Position numbers and translations under genes: made by a program
Part shown: in pieces, positions 11,465-21,580 of the stretch
Numbering within the stretch: the stretch's first letter is position 1
Layout of the letters: each line of letters starts with the position of its first letter
Notes under the pieces: generated by a model
Told to the model about the DNA's origin: nothing
The model's database searches: none
The model's input: the letters and a program-made list of their open reading frames with translations, nothing else
Source of the DNA: Neopusillimonas aromaticivorans
GTDB taxonomy: Bacteria; Pseudomonadota; Gammaproteobacteria; Burkholderiales; Burkholderiaceae_B
Direction: 5' to 3'
Assembly: GCF_030344915.1 (NCBI RefSeq)
Contig: NZ_CP128233.1
Coordinates: forward strand, 1,054,001 to 1,118,000
DNA: 64,000 bases

Positions 11465-11609
11465 ATGAACGCACCAGGTGGTCAAGTCATCTCTACCCGC
11501 GAAGCGGCCGACCGTCTCGGCGTGTCAGTACGCACGGTGCAGCTCTGGGTTGAGTCCGGCGTGCTCGATGCCTGGAAAACACCCGGTGGTCACCGGCGTA
11601 TTCCACTAG
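11465..11609 (+). pseudogene. HTH-receiver response regulator, 5' part (cut by IS)
   Basis: The 5' part of a regulator gene interrupted by an insertion sequence. It encodes a MerR/excisionase-like helix-turn-helix (STREAADRLGVSVRTVQLWV, then WKTPGGHRRIP). The frame runs into the element and stops at 11689. Removing the element and one copy of the 4-bp target duplication joins this part in frame to the receiver domain starting at 13191, giving HRRIPLESVELMLQQRNG across the junction. This HTH-then-REC order is a known architecture. Unless the short HTH peptide functions alone, the regulator should be inactive. Confidence 0.8.
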
Positions 11610-11625
11610 CCCGGACTTTTCATCA
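11606..11625. repeat. IS left end: CTAG target duplication and left inverted repeat
   Basis: CTAG at 11606-11609 is the left copy of the target duplication and the terminal inverted repeat starts at 11610 with CCCGGA. The host reading frame is interrupted exactly here. Confidence 0.85.
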
Positions 11626-13186
11626 GCCAAGTGATCCGAGCGTTTTTTGGCCGCTCTGGCTGGAGTCGTTCGCAGCGAAGACAAGATGATGGCGCGGATG
11701 GTGTTTTTGATGCCACAGGCGCAATTGCCCCAACCCCCATGGCTTTATAGCGTGCCGGGGACAGCACTTTTTCAGAACTACGGGGCCATGGCGTGTGCCG
11801 CGTGGGCGAACACGTGGCGCAAGGGATGGTGTGAGGCCAACAGGATTCGAACGCGCCGGGTATTGCGCACGATGGCCGCCCCGATCTTGAACAGTCGCAC
11901 GCGGATGGTGGCGGCGCTGGCCCGTTCCAGTTCTGTGCCGCGCAAGGCCAATTCGCGCAGGCGCTGCATCAGGGTGTAGGCCAGCGCAGCCAGCAGCAGC
12001 CGGAATTGGTTAGCCGCAAATCGGTGGCAACTGGCGCGGGTGCCGAACAGGTCGAGCTGAGCTTCCTTGATGCGGTTCTCGGCCTCACCCCGGGCACAAT
12101 ACAGCTGGTCGTACAGCTGTACCGCATCGGCCTCAGAACCCGCAATGTTGGTGACGACGAAGCGCGGGTTCACGCCCTGGGCGCCGTATTCCAAGCGGGT
12201 GAGTACGCGTCGCGGTCGGTTCCAGGAGGCGGCCGCATAGATGAATTCGCTGACCAGGCGCTGTTTGGACCCGGTGCGTCGGTAGTCACGCTCGAGTACC
12301 TGTTCGGCCAGTTTTACACGCGCCTGAAGGCGGGTGTTGCGAGCCAGGCCGATGATGTACTGCACATTGGCCCGTTCGCACCAGCGCAGCAGCCGCTGAC
12401 GACAGAACCCGGAGTCGCCCCGGATGATGATCTTCACCTGCGGCCAGACTTGACGCAGCCGCGTCACCAGCAGCCGCAGCACGGCCGACGCATGCCGGGC
12501 ACCATCAATGCGGCTGGGTCGCAGCAGGCAGGCCAGCATCGACTGGCCGCAGAACACGTACAGCGGCAGGTAGCAGTGGTGGTCGTAATAGGCATGGAAC
12601 TGTTTGAGTTCCTGTTCACCATGTAACGGGATATCCGAGGCGTCGACATCCAGAATCAACTCTTGGGGTGGGCTGGCAAAGCTGGCAATGAAGTGCTCGA
12701 CCAGAACCTGATGCAGCGCCCGGGCATCGGCGCGGCTGGCACCGGTCTCGAGCCGACTGAGTGTGGGCGAGCTGGCCAGTGTCTGATCGCGCCCGACGGC
12801 CGTTTGCATCAACAGGTCCGAGCGCAGCGTGTCGTGATCGTTCAGGTCTTCGTAGCCGCAGCACAGGCCATACAGGCGCTGGGCGATGAGATCGCGCAGG
12901 CGGTGGCGAATCCGACCCCCGGCACGCCGATCGGTCAGGGCCTTGGCGGCCAGACGCGACAAACCGGTGCGTGCATCAATCTGTCGCAACAGCATCAGCC
13001 CGCCATCGGAACTGAGGTCTCCACCCTGGAAATTGGCCTGCAAATGACGGCGTCCAAGGCGCCCAAAGTTCAGCTCTTCAGTGGTACGATTTGGCATCGG
13101 CGCTACCTTCCCAAAATCTTGTTTCGCACCTCGATTTTATGCGGGCTTAAAGGTATGCGCCGATTCCTTTTGGTGAAATTTCCGGG
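11610..13186 (-). mobile_element. IS1380-family insertion sequence, complete (1577 bp)
   Basis: The element is bounded by imperfect terminal inverted repeats (CCCGGACTTTTCATCA on the left, CCCGGAAATTTCACCA read inward on the right, 13 of 16 identical) and flanked by the 4-bp duplication CTAG. It carries one transposase gene on the minus strand. Both ends, the target duplication and an unbroken transposase are present, so it may still be mobile. The short stretch from the left end to the transposase stop (11610-11777) has no supported gene. The insertion splits an HTH-receiver gene. Confidence 0.9.
11778..13097 (-). CDS. IS1380-family transposase
   Basis: An intact 439-residue DDE transposase. 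The early segment has the family-typical pattern SSDGGLMLLRQID and the RIRH/RLRDLIAQR block. Candidate catalytic acids are Asp in ILDVDASD, Asp in IIRGDSGF and Glu in ARGEAENRIKE, the last being the characteristic C-terminal Glu of IS4/IS1380-type folds. It is one of the few genes of this length in the window with no frameshift. The reading frame fills most of the element, with about 89 bp on the right side and 168 bp on the left. Confidence 0.92.
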   Translation of the reverse strand: MPNRTTEELNFGRLGRRHLQANFQGGDLSSDGGLMLLRQIDARTGLSRLAAKALTDRRAGGRIRHRLRDLIAQRLYGLCCGYEDLNDHDTLRSDLLMQTAVGRDQTLASSPTLSRLETGASRADARALHQVLVEHFIASFASPPQELILDVDASDIPLHGEQELKQFHAYYDHHCYLPLYVFCGQSMLACLLRPSRIDGARHASAVLRLLVTRLRQVWPQVKIIIRGDSGFCRQRLLRWCERANVQYIIGLARNTRLQARVKLAEQVLERDYRRTGSKQRLVSEFIYAAASWNRPRRVLTRLEYGAQGVNPRFVVTNIAGSEADAVQLYDQLYCARGEAENRIKEAQLDLFGTRASCHRFAANQFRLLLAALAYTLMQRLRELALRGTELERASAATIRVRLFKIGAAIVRNTRRVRILLASHHPLRHVFAHAAHAMAP

Positions 13187-13190
13187 CTAG
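13171..13190. repeat. IS right end: right inverted repeat and CTAG target duplication
   Basis: The right inverted repeat ends at 13186 (TTTCCGGG reading rightward) and the second CTAG target copy occupies 13187-13190. Host coding sequence resumes in frame immediately after. Confidence 0.85.
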
Positions 13191-13699
13191 AGTCCGTCGA
13201 GCTTATGCTGCAGCAACGCAATGGGCCTGGCACCACCTACACACCCGACACAGGGGCCGCCCTGCCCCGGAACCAGGCGCTTCGGGTTCTGGTCGTCGAA
13301 GATGACCCGCACTTGCAGGAAATTTACAAACTGGTTATTAGCAGTCTGCCCTTTACTGTCGAACTGGAAACCGCCGACGATGGTTATGGCGGCCTGATCA
13401 AAGCTGGTTCGAAGCGGCCTCATGTCATCATTGCCGACCTGATGCTGCCCGGCATGGATGGTTTCAGGATGATCAGATCTTTGCTCGACATGCCGGAAAC
13501 CCGATCAACCACGATTTACGTCATTTCAGCCCTGACCTCTGCAGAAATTCAGGAGCGTGGTGGGCTGCCGGAAGGGGTACAAGCCATTGTCAAACCTGCT
13601 CCGCTGGCCCTTGTGATGCGCCTTCTATCCGACGAGCAGCGCAAATTGTCAGAGGCATCAGCCAGTGGCGGGGCACAGAGCCCACCACTAAACCCTTAA
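13187..13699 (+). pseudogene. HTH-receiver response regulator, 3' part (receiver domain)
   Basis: The 3' remainder of the IS-split gene. It encodes a CheY-like receiver: the acidic pair in VLVVEDDP, the phosphoacceptor Asp in IIADLMLPGMDG, Ser/Thr in VISAL and Lys in IVKPAP. An ATG at 13205 could allow separate translation of a receiver-only protein of 164 residues, but there is no convincing ribosome site and the native promoter is cut off by the element. Its stop codon is interlocked with the stop of the convergent PAS-GGDEF-EAL gene through a shared TTAA at 13696-13699. Confidence 0.75.
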
Positions 13700-15410
13700 C
13701 CCTTCGCCGCAAGGCTGGCCTTGACCTGACCCGCCAGGGCATCGACCTGCACCGGCCTGGCAAAGTAATACCCCTGCCCCTGGTCACAACCCATGGCCGC
13801 CAGAGCCTTGGCCTGTGCAGCAGTTTCGATCCCTTCGGCAACCGTACGGATTTTCATGGCCTTGGCCAGCGCCAGAATCATGTCCACAATGGCTTTCTGT
13901 TCAGGAGCTCCGGTCACACCGTCCGTGAAGCTCTTGTCAATCTTCAGATAATCGAACTCAAGACCATTGAGTGAGCCGAGCGACGAAAACCCGGTGCCAA
14001 AATCATCGAGCGAGAAGGTAAGACCTTCAACCTTGAGTGCCGCCATGATCGAACGTGCCCGACCAAAGTCGTTGACCAGCACACTTTCTGTCAGTTCAAG
14101 GTCAAGCCGGCTGCCGGGAAGGCCCGTCGCGGCCAGCGCATCGATCACCTGACGGGTAAAACCAGGCGCAAAGAACTGGTGGGCACTGATATTGATGGAG
14201 ACCGGCACATCAAGTGTGCCCTTTTCACGCAACGACTGTACGGCCTGGCAGGCGCGAACCAGCATGGAGAACGTCCAGTTTCCGATAAGACCGGAACTTT
14301 CCGCCACCGGAATAAACTCGACAGGCGACACCGCACCCAGCAATGGGTCAACCCAGCGCATCAACGCTTCCATGCCAACCGGCTTTTGCGTGACCAGATC
14401 CGTTTTGAGTTGATAGACAAAATCGAGCTCGGAGCCGACACGGGCGGTTCTGAGCCGCTGCATCAAGAGCGAGCGGCGGGCAGCCTCTCGAGCGAATTCC
14501 GGGTCATAGTGTACCCACCGGGTGGTCGTTTGCGCCTTGGCACGGTACATTGCCAGATCGGCATGATGCAACAACGTCTCGGCAGTTTCTGCGTCTTCGG
14601 GATAAAGTGCACAACCCATCTTGCAGTCGACCATAACGTGAAAGGCGTCATACACCAGGGCTCGTTGATCGCGGCAGCCAGCCGTGAAGCATGCTCGTTC
14701 AGGTCGAACCGCGAGGCCACCTGAGGCAACAGCACCACGAACTCGTCCCCGCCGGCACGCCCCAGCAAAACCCCGTCCTCATTGAAAAGGCCCTTCAGAC
14801 GTGCAGCAAACGCGGCCAGCACCTGATCACCGACACGATGGCCAAACTGATCATTGACTTGCTTGAATCCGGTGAGATCGACATACAAAAGACCCAGCAT
14901 CGGATACTTTCCAGAGCCCGTAAACTGGCTGAGCTGATGAAAAAACGCATCGCGATTCAGGCAACCCGTCAGACGATCGTAAGCGGCCAGATGGGCGGCA
15001 CGCTGCTGCAAGGCAACCCGGGCAGAAATGTCGTGACACACCCCGACATAGACATGATCACCATCGAGGTCCCCTTCGCCCAGGCTAAGATGCATGGGAA
15101 AAACCTCGCCGTTCTTGCGCAAACCGAAGACATCACGCCCACGACCCAGCACTTTGGGCAGACCGGATTGCTGGTAGGCCTTGATGTAGCCGTCGTGCAG
15201 GCGGGCGTCGGTTTCAGGCATGAGCATCTTGACGTTGTTGCCCACCATTTCGCTGGCAGCATACCCGAACACCTGCTCGGCGGCCCGATTGACCGCCAGA
15301 ATGCACGCCTGGCTGTCAATGATGACCACAGCATCGGCAACGGCGTCCAGCAATGCCCGCACCACCCCGACAGAACTTTCGTGTATCAGTTGATTGATGG
15401 CCTTGTTCAT
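13696..15410 (-). CDS. PAS-GGDEF-EAL c-di-GMP regulatory protein
   Basis: About 571 residues after one base is added at the G-run 14658-14660. The order is PAS (about 15-135, with the FixL-like VNRAAEQVFGYAASEMVG), GGDEF with an intact AGGDEF motif, and EAL with EALMRW, NISAHQ, LTES, DDFGTGFSS, KIDKSF, AEGIET and QGYYFARP. All EAL metal- and substrate-binding positions I can recognise are present, so phosphodiesterase activity is likely; the cyclase motif is also canonical. No RxxD inhibition site is seen five residues before GGDEF. It is probably cytosolic. The upstream 274-bp AT-rich gap would hold its promoter and that of the divergent sensor kinase. Confidence 0.88.
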
Positions 15411-15532
15411 TGAGTTCGGGCGATGGCAAGCGCACCCAGGCAGGAGAAATGGTTTATCATATTTTTCATTTTAATTGTAAATTTGCGTGTTGTTTTTAAA
15501 TCTACTGCACGGCACAAACCAGGGAATGACGG

Positions 15533-15558
15533 CGTTTCAAATAATAACCTTTGAAACG
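15533..15558. repeat. inverted repeat in divergent promoter region
   Basis: CGTTTCAAA (15533-15541) and TTTGAAACG (15550-15558) form a perfect 9-bp inverted repeat with an 8-nt spacer, in the AT-rich gap between the PAS-GGDEF-EAL gene and the sensor kinase gene. It could be an operator or a small hairpin. No other feature is seen in 15411-15684. Confidence 0.45.
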
Positions 15559-15684
15559 GGACAACGGTTGAAAATGATGTTGCGGCAACCCATCAACATC
15601 CCCCAGCAAGCACATCAAAAGTTACAATAAAGTATTAAATTTTCGTTTTTCAGCTGGAATCCATCCGGGTGATGGCTAAACACA

Positions 15685-17823
15685 ATGACATTACTGCCTG
15701 GTATGCGTCTGAAGGCCCCAATCCGTATCCGCTTGCATATCGTCGTGTTGCTTGCAGGAGTTTGGCTGGCTGTTGCCGGGTTCCTGACCTGGGACTACCA
15801 CCAGGAACTGCAATCGGGCGCACGCCAATCGGCAACACTCAGCAAGTCGCTTGCAACGCACGCCGAACAGGTGCTGGATGACGCCGAACGGCTCGGTCAC
15901 ATCATTGAGGAAACCGTACGCACCTACGGCATCAACGCCACGCTTCACTCCTTCCTGCCGTCACAAAATACGGAACAGCAGCTCATCCTGCAGCTGTCAC
16001 TGGTAGACACCTCCGGACGCCTGCGCTCTTCCACCACACCGGACTTCCAGGCGATTGATCTGTCTGACCGTGAACACATCAAGACCCATCTGAACAACGA
16101 AGCCTAGGGGCTGTTCATCAGCAAGCCACTGATCGGGCGGGCCAGTGGCCGGCCGTCAGTACAACTAAGCCGGGCCATTCGCGACACGAGCGGCGCATTG
16201 CTGGGGGTGCTGGTCATTTCCATTGATCCAGCCCAGCTGACCGAGCGCTATCGCAAGCTCAATATCGGGTCCAACGGGCTGATTGCCCTGGTGGGCACGC
16301 TTGACGGTGTGGTGCGACTGGTCCGCAGCACGAACCGCATTCCGGGAATTGAGCCAGGCACCATCAGCCCTGCGCTGCTGAATTGGGCCAATCTCGGGGC
16401 TGCCAGTGAAAAAACCGTCACTGCGCCACCGTCAGCCACCGCAGACGCTTCGCCCCCGGCTGCCCAGGCCTTTCAAACCGAAGCCTTGCTGCTCAGCGGC
16501 ACCAAGGTACCGCGTTATCCTCTGGCCGTCGTGGTTGGCCTGTCACGGGATGAGCAGCTTGCGCCTTATCATCTGCGCAAAACCGTACTGATCGGGGCCA
16601 CATTGATCCTGACCCTGTTCGCCTTCATTGGCGAATTTCGTCAAGCCCGCCTGGTACGCCACGCGGAAGAATCCGACTATCAATTGTCACAGGCTCTGCG
16701 CAAGGTTCTGGCGCGTGAACGTCGCGTTGCCGACCTCTTTCGGGCCATCCCCGACCCCGCAATTGCATTTGCCCGCGACAGTCATCGTGTCACTGGCTTT
16801 AATCCACCGATGCTGCGCCTGACCCGAATGGATGCCACGACCATTGAAGGCGCAGATCTGGATACCTTTACCCGGGGCGTTTTTGCGGCCGATGTCAGCC
16901 CCGACCGCGACGAACGCATGGCTGCCCTGCGCGGTACCCTTGAAGACGCCTTGCGCCTGGGCCCCGAAGACGACGCCAGATGCTTTGACATCCAGATCGA
17001 TACCCCGGCCCCTCTTGTTTACGAAGTGCGCATTGAACCCATGGACGACGAGCCCTCGGGCATGCTGGTTTTGCTGCGCAACATTACAGCCCAGCATCGG
17101 CTGGAACGGATGACCAACGACTTTGCCGCTACCGCAGCACACGAAATGCGCACGCCGCTGGCTTCTATCCTTGGGTTCAGTGAGCTGTTGGCTGCCGGCC
17201 TGATTTCCGAGAACGAACGGCCCAAAATTGCCGAACAAATCTACCGTCGCGCCAAGAGCATGTCAGAACTGGTCAACGACCTGCTGACCCTGACCCGTCT
17301 TGAAACAGGCAAAGGCGGGGGCCAATTCACTGCCTTTGACCTGCGCACCATCATTGAGCCTCTGTTACGCCAGATACCCGACGCAGCGCCCTCGTTGACG
17401 CTGGATATCCCCCCGACGCCGGTTCCCGTTATGGGCAATGTCTTTGAGCTGGTTACCGCACTTCGAAATGCCGTTGAGAACGCGTTCAAATACGGTGCCC
17501 CCGAAAAAGGCATCGCGCTTCGCCTGTGGGCCGATAACGAACATGGCCAGGCACGGCTGGTGGTAGCCGACCAGGGGCCGGGCATCGCAGACGACGATAT
17601 CCATCGCGTTTTCAAACGGTTTGTACGGCTGGAAGCGGGCGGAAACCTTGAGGGGTCAGGCCTGGGCCTGCCACTGGTTCGCGGCGTTCTGCAGCACCAC
17701 AAGGGGTGGGCCTGGGCGGAATCAGCACCTGGTGAAGGTTTCAAACTGCACATAGCTTTGCCGCTGTACGCAGGGTTGCCTTCATCAACCACCATCCCTG
17801 CATCACCAGACCCCGCAAACTGA
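15685..17823 (+). CDS. membrane sensor histidine kinase (extracytoplasmic sensor + PAS) with in-frame amber codon
   Basis: 712 codons in one frame but with a TAG at 16105-16107 (codon 141). Coding clearly resumes in the same frame right after it (GLFISKPLIGR is typical of dCACHE sensor domains), so this is a substitution or a true nonsense mutation, not an indel; CAG (Gln) fits best. Layout: TM1 about 14-33, dCACHE-like periplasmic domain, TM2 around residues 295-315, PAS, HisKA with AHEMRTPLASILG, and HATPase with NAVENAFKYGA, DQGPGIAD and GSGLGLPLV. There is no receiver domain. The hybrid kinase gene begins 26 bp downstream, so the two may be co-transcribed. Confidence 0.8.
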
Positions 17824-17849
17824 CCTCACATCAACCCGACCTGCCGACC

Positions 17850-20279
17850 ATGTCCCGAGCCATCAAAAGCCTTTATACCGCCATGCTGATCAGGGCGCTG
17901 ATCCTGACCGCCATCTCTGTCGGTCTGATCGCCCTTGGGCTGTACCAGGCCGTCATGCTGCCGGAAGAACGCGACCAGAAGATGACAGCCGCGGAGCTGG
18001 CCATCAAAGGGCTGGAACTGCGCCTGGGCTCCAAAGAGGACTCCGTCATCACCATGGCTGCCGCGCTTGCGCGCGACGACCGGATCAAGGACGGCCTGCT
18101 GAATGGCAATCGTGAGCAGCTGGTCGAAGTGATCAGCGACATCCAGGCCGACTACTCGCAGATCAGCACCTACCGGGGTGTGCGGGCACAGGTTCTCGAC
18201 ACGGACAGAATCATTCTGGCGCGTTCGTGGGACCCTGCATTTTTGGTGAAAAAGGCCCTCACCCGCTTGGCCCTCAGGTCCTGGGACAGAAGTTTGCCCA
18301 GGCCCGCTTTGGCGTCGGCAATGCCGGACCCGGTATCATCGGTTTTGCGCCGGTCATGAACGGCAACGATGTCATTGGTCTGGTGTCGGTCACTCAAGGC
18401 ATCAGTTCGGTCGTTCGCGAGCTCAAGCGACGCGACATCGACTGGGTCATGGTCATTGATGAAAACAGCATCGTCAAACGCAACCAGGCCCCCTTCCTGC
18501 GGTGTATCGCGACAATCTCGTGATCGCACCCGGCCAGCGACTGGCACACCCGGAATGGTTCGAAACCGCCGATGTGCAATGGGTCAGTCGCCACTGGGAC
18601 CAGATCCTTGCACTGACAGCACCCGAGATCATCGGCGACCGCCTCGTGGTTGTGCGAAAGGTACTGGATGAGTCGGATAACCTGATCGGACGCCATGTTC
18701 TGCTCAGTGACGCCGCACCTATTCAGGCTCGCATTCATGAGTTTCGCAAGTATCTGTCATTGGTGGTGCTGAGCCTGGCGTTGCTGATGATCATGGTGGC
18801 GTCGGTCTTGCTCTGGGACGTACGACGTCGGGTGGTGCAGCCACTGCGCGCCATGACGCAAACGATACACCGCGCCATACAGCGCCAGCGATTCGACGAG
18901 CCCGTGCGCGTGACCCGCAGCGACGAAATCGGTGAAGTGAAAAGCAGCTTCAATGCCTTGCTCAAGAGCCTGCGCACCGCCCTTGACGAAGCCAACACCG
19001 CCGTCGAGCATGTGGCCAAAGGTGACTTTTCAGCGCAGATGCATGGCCAATACGCCGGCAGCCTGCACGAACTGCAAACCGGGATCAATCAGGCCATCAA
19101 CGATTTGAGCCGCACGCATACGGCATTGGTTGAGGCCAGCAACGCCAAGAGCATTTTCCTGGCCAACATGAGCCACGAAATCCGTACCCCCATGAATGCC
19201 ATCATCGGCATGTCGTATCTGGCCCTGAAAACAAACCTGAGTGCCGAGCAGCGCGAATATGTTCAGCGCATTCACGACGCCGGCACGTCCTTGTTGCAGA
19301 TCATCAATGACATTCTCGATTTTTCAAAAATAGAAGCCGGCAAAATGGACCTGGAAACCGTACCGTTTCAGGTCAGGGATGTGCTGTCAAATGCGCTGGC
19401 CATGGTCAGGCACCAGGCTGATGAAAAAGCCCTTTCACTGGTGCTGGACCTGCCAGAGTTCAAGGGTGCGGCCAGTTCCGGCACGTTTCTGGGCGACCCG
19501 TTACGCCTGAGCCAGGTGCTGACGAACCTGCTGTCCAATGCCGTTAAATTCACAATGTCGGGCTCGGTTCGGCTGAAGCTGGCCATCACGAGCGCCGACG
19601 ACGACATTCCTGTGGGTCTGGAATTTTCAGTTGAAGACTCGGGCATTGGCATGACCCCGAACAAATTGGCAAGCTTTTCCAGGAATTCAGCCAGGCCGAT
19701 GAATCGACCACGCGCAAGTTCGGTGGCACCGGCCTGGGGCTGGCCATTTCACGCCGCCTGGTAACACTGATGGGCAGCGATATTGCCGTTCGCAGCGAAC
19801 CCGGAAAAGGCTCACGCTTCAGCTTTCACGTCACACTGGCCCCGGTGTGCGAAGTCGGCAGACCCGACACCTCCACTGCCGACAGCGACACCCTCGATGG
19901 CATGCAGGTTTTGCTGGTCGAGGACAATAAAGTCAATCAGATGCTGGCACGCAAACTGCTTGAGGCGAAAGGTGTACAGGTAGACATCGCCAATGACGGA
20001 CAGCAGGCGCTGGATCGGCTGAATGAGACCGGACCGGCACACTATGACTGCGTACTGATGGACCTTCAGATGCCGGTCATGGATGGCTACACGGCCACGC
20101 AGCGATTACGCGCACTGCCCGAGTTCGGTGCCCTGCCGATTATCGCCATGACCGCCCATGCCATGGCCGAAGAAATCGAACGCTGCGCCGCACTGGGAAT
20201 GAACGGCCACGTGACCAAGCCGATCCACCCGGCAACGCTGTACAACACCCTTAAACCCTTGCGTCGCAAAGCGTCCTGA
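17850..20279 (+). CDS. membrane hybrid histidine kinase (HAMP-HisKA-HATPase-REC)
   Basis: About 810 residues after three single-base repairs (T-run 18240-18244, C-run 18489-18493, C-run 19655-19658). TM1 is at about 13-33, followed by a periplasmic sensor region, TM2 (LSLVVLSLALLMIMVASVL), HAMP, HisKA with NMSHEIRTPMNA, HATPase with NLLSNAVKF, DSGIGM and GTGLGLAIS, then a receiver with VEDN, phosphoacceptor Asp in VLMDLQMP and Lys in VTKPI. No HPt domain is fused, so a separate phosphotransfer protein is needed; the HPt-bearing kinase encoded convergently nearby is one possible partner (inference). Confidence 0.87.
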
Positions 20280-20353
20280 ACCCGGGCCGGAACGGTGTGA
20301 CAAGGGCAACCGGCAGCAAAGGCCACCGTTGAGGCGACCTTTGACGCAGCGCA

Positions 20354-21572
20354 TTATTCAGCGATTGCCATGATTTCCTGGGCCCAGGCCACACTAGCCA
20401 GATAATCACCGTTCAGCTGGTCCAGACGGCTGATACCCTCGCGATCCAGACGTGCCTCTTCGAAGGCCAGCACCAGTGTCAGCACTTTACCCAGTTCGCC
20501 CTGGCGCCTTAACAAGGCGTCTTCAAGCACCGGGTCCAGACGAGCCTCTTTAAGCAACGCCTCGAGCGGCGTACCTTCGATTTGTTCCATCATGGAAAAA
20601 ACCGGCGGTGAACGCGGTATCGGGATCAACACCCCGGGCATGACGGGCCAGACGCCGCGCCATGGCCGCGCGGACCAATGCCTTGAGCACCAGAAACCGC
20701 TTCACCGGCTCGTTATGCGCCAACAGCAGCGTGACCGTCAGGGCACGAATCTTGTCGAAACCCAGCATCATGATGACTTGCTGCAGCTTGGTAACACGAT
20801 GCAAACGTTCACCGGACGCTGCGTTGGCACGTTTGAACAGTAACGCGCACAAATGCGGATCTTGCACGAGCAAGGCTTCGATACGCTTCAGGTCGGGGTT
20901 GGGCAGATACAATTCGCGCAGCAATTGCAAACTGGCGGCCCGGTTCCCTGCACGCTTGATGGCCCGCCCCGCCACCGGGTGAGCAATCGCATAAAAATCA
21001 CCCTGGAAATAACTGAACGGCAAATCGCGACACTGCTCGTACTGTTCAAGCGTCTGCAGGTGACAGGCCAGCAGACTGACATGTTCCCGAGCGTAACGCC
21101 TGACCTTGTCAACCAGACCCGCCGTGTCACGCACATCAATGCGTACAACCTGTACCTGCTCGAGCAAGGCTTCGGGGCTGCGGTCGATCAGGACATCATC
21201 AGCCAACAGTGTATAGCCTTGTTCGCGCAGGCTCCCCAGCGCGGCAAATACGGCAGCATCCGGCTCGAGACTGTCAGGCAAGACCACCATGGTTTTATCT
21301 GCAGGCAACAGCATGATTTCGGGCTCAAGCACCCACTGCACAGGTACCGGAACCAGCAAACTGCGCGTGCCCACCAGCGCAGCCAGACCGATTTCATAAA
21401 AGGCGGTAACGTAAGCTCGCGCCGATGCACGCAAGCCATCGGCACCCGGCTCGGCGCCTTCGGCAGCCACCTCATTGGGACGATACAAAAGCTCATCGGC
21501 AACGTGATTGAACTGACGATCGCAAACGGGTTGCAGGGCGATGCACGAAGAGGCCTGAGTGACAGCAGACAT
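20354..21572 (-). CDS. degenerate EAL plus HDOD domain protein (YuxH/CdgJ type)
   Basis: The N-terminal half resembles a degenerate EAL domain (ALQPVCDRQF then ADELLYR) without the metal-binding motifs, so no phosphodiesterase activity is expected. The C-terminal half is an HDOD domain (LREL, HRVTKLQQVIMMLGFDKIRALTV). The frame breaks at the A-run 20596-20601: the second frame continues with SMMEQIEGTPLEALL, matching the usual HDOD end. It is the last gene of the minus-strand set REC-GGDEF-EAL, hybrid kinase, EAL-HDOD, with 8 bp to the preceding gene. Proteins of this type act as protein-protein adaptors in c-di-GMP and motility control. Confidence 0.8.
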
Positions 21573-21580
21573 GACGACCC

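Noticed and set aside
12006..12626. Long + strand ORF opposite the transposase gene
   Set aside because: It is a shadow of the IS1380 transposase; the minus strand reads as a coherent DDE transposase and the + strand product resembles nothing.
16105..16107. Stop-codon readthrough or recoding of TAG in the kinase gene
   Set aside because: There is no readthrough context or pyrrolysine/selenocysteine machinery in view; a C-to-T substitution or base-call error is simpler.
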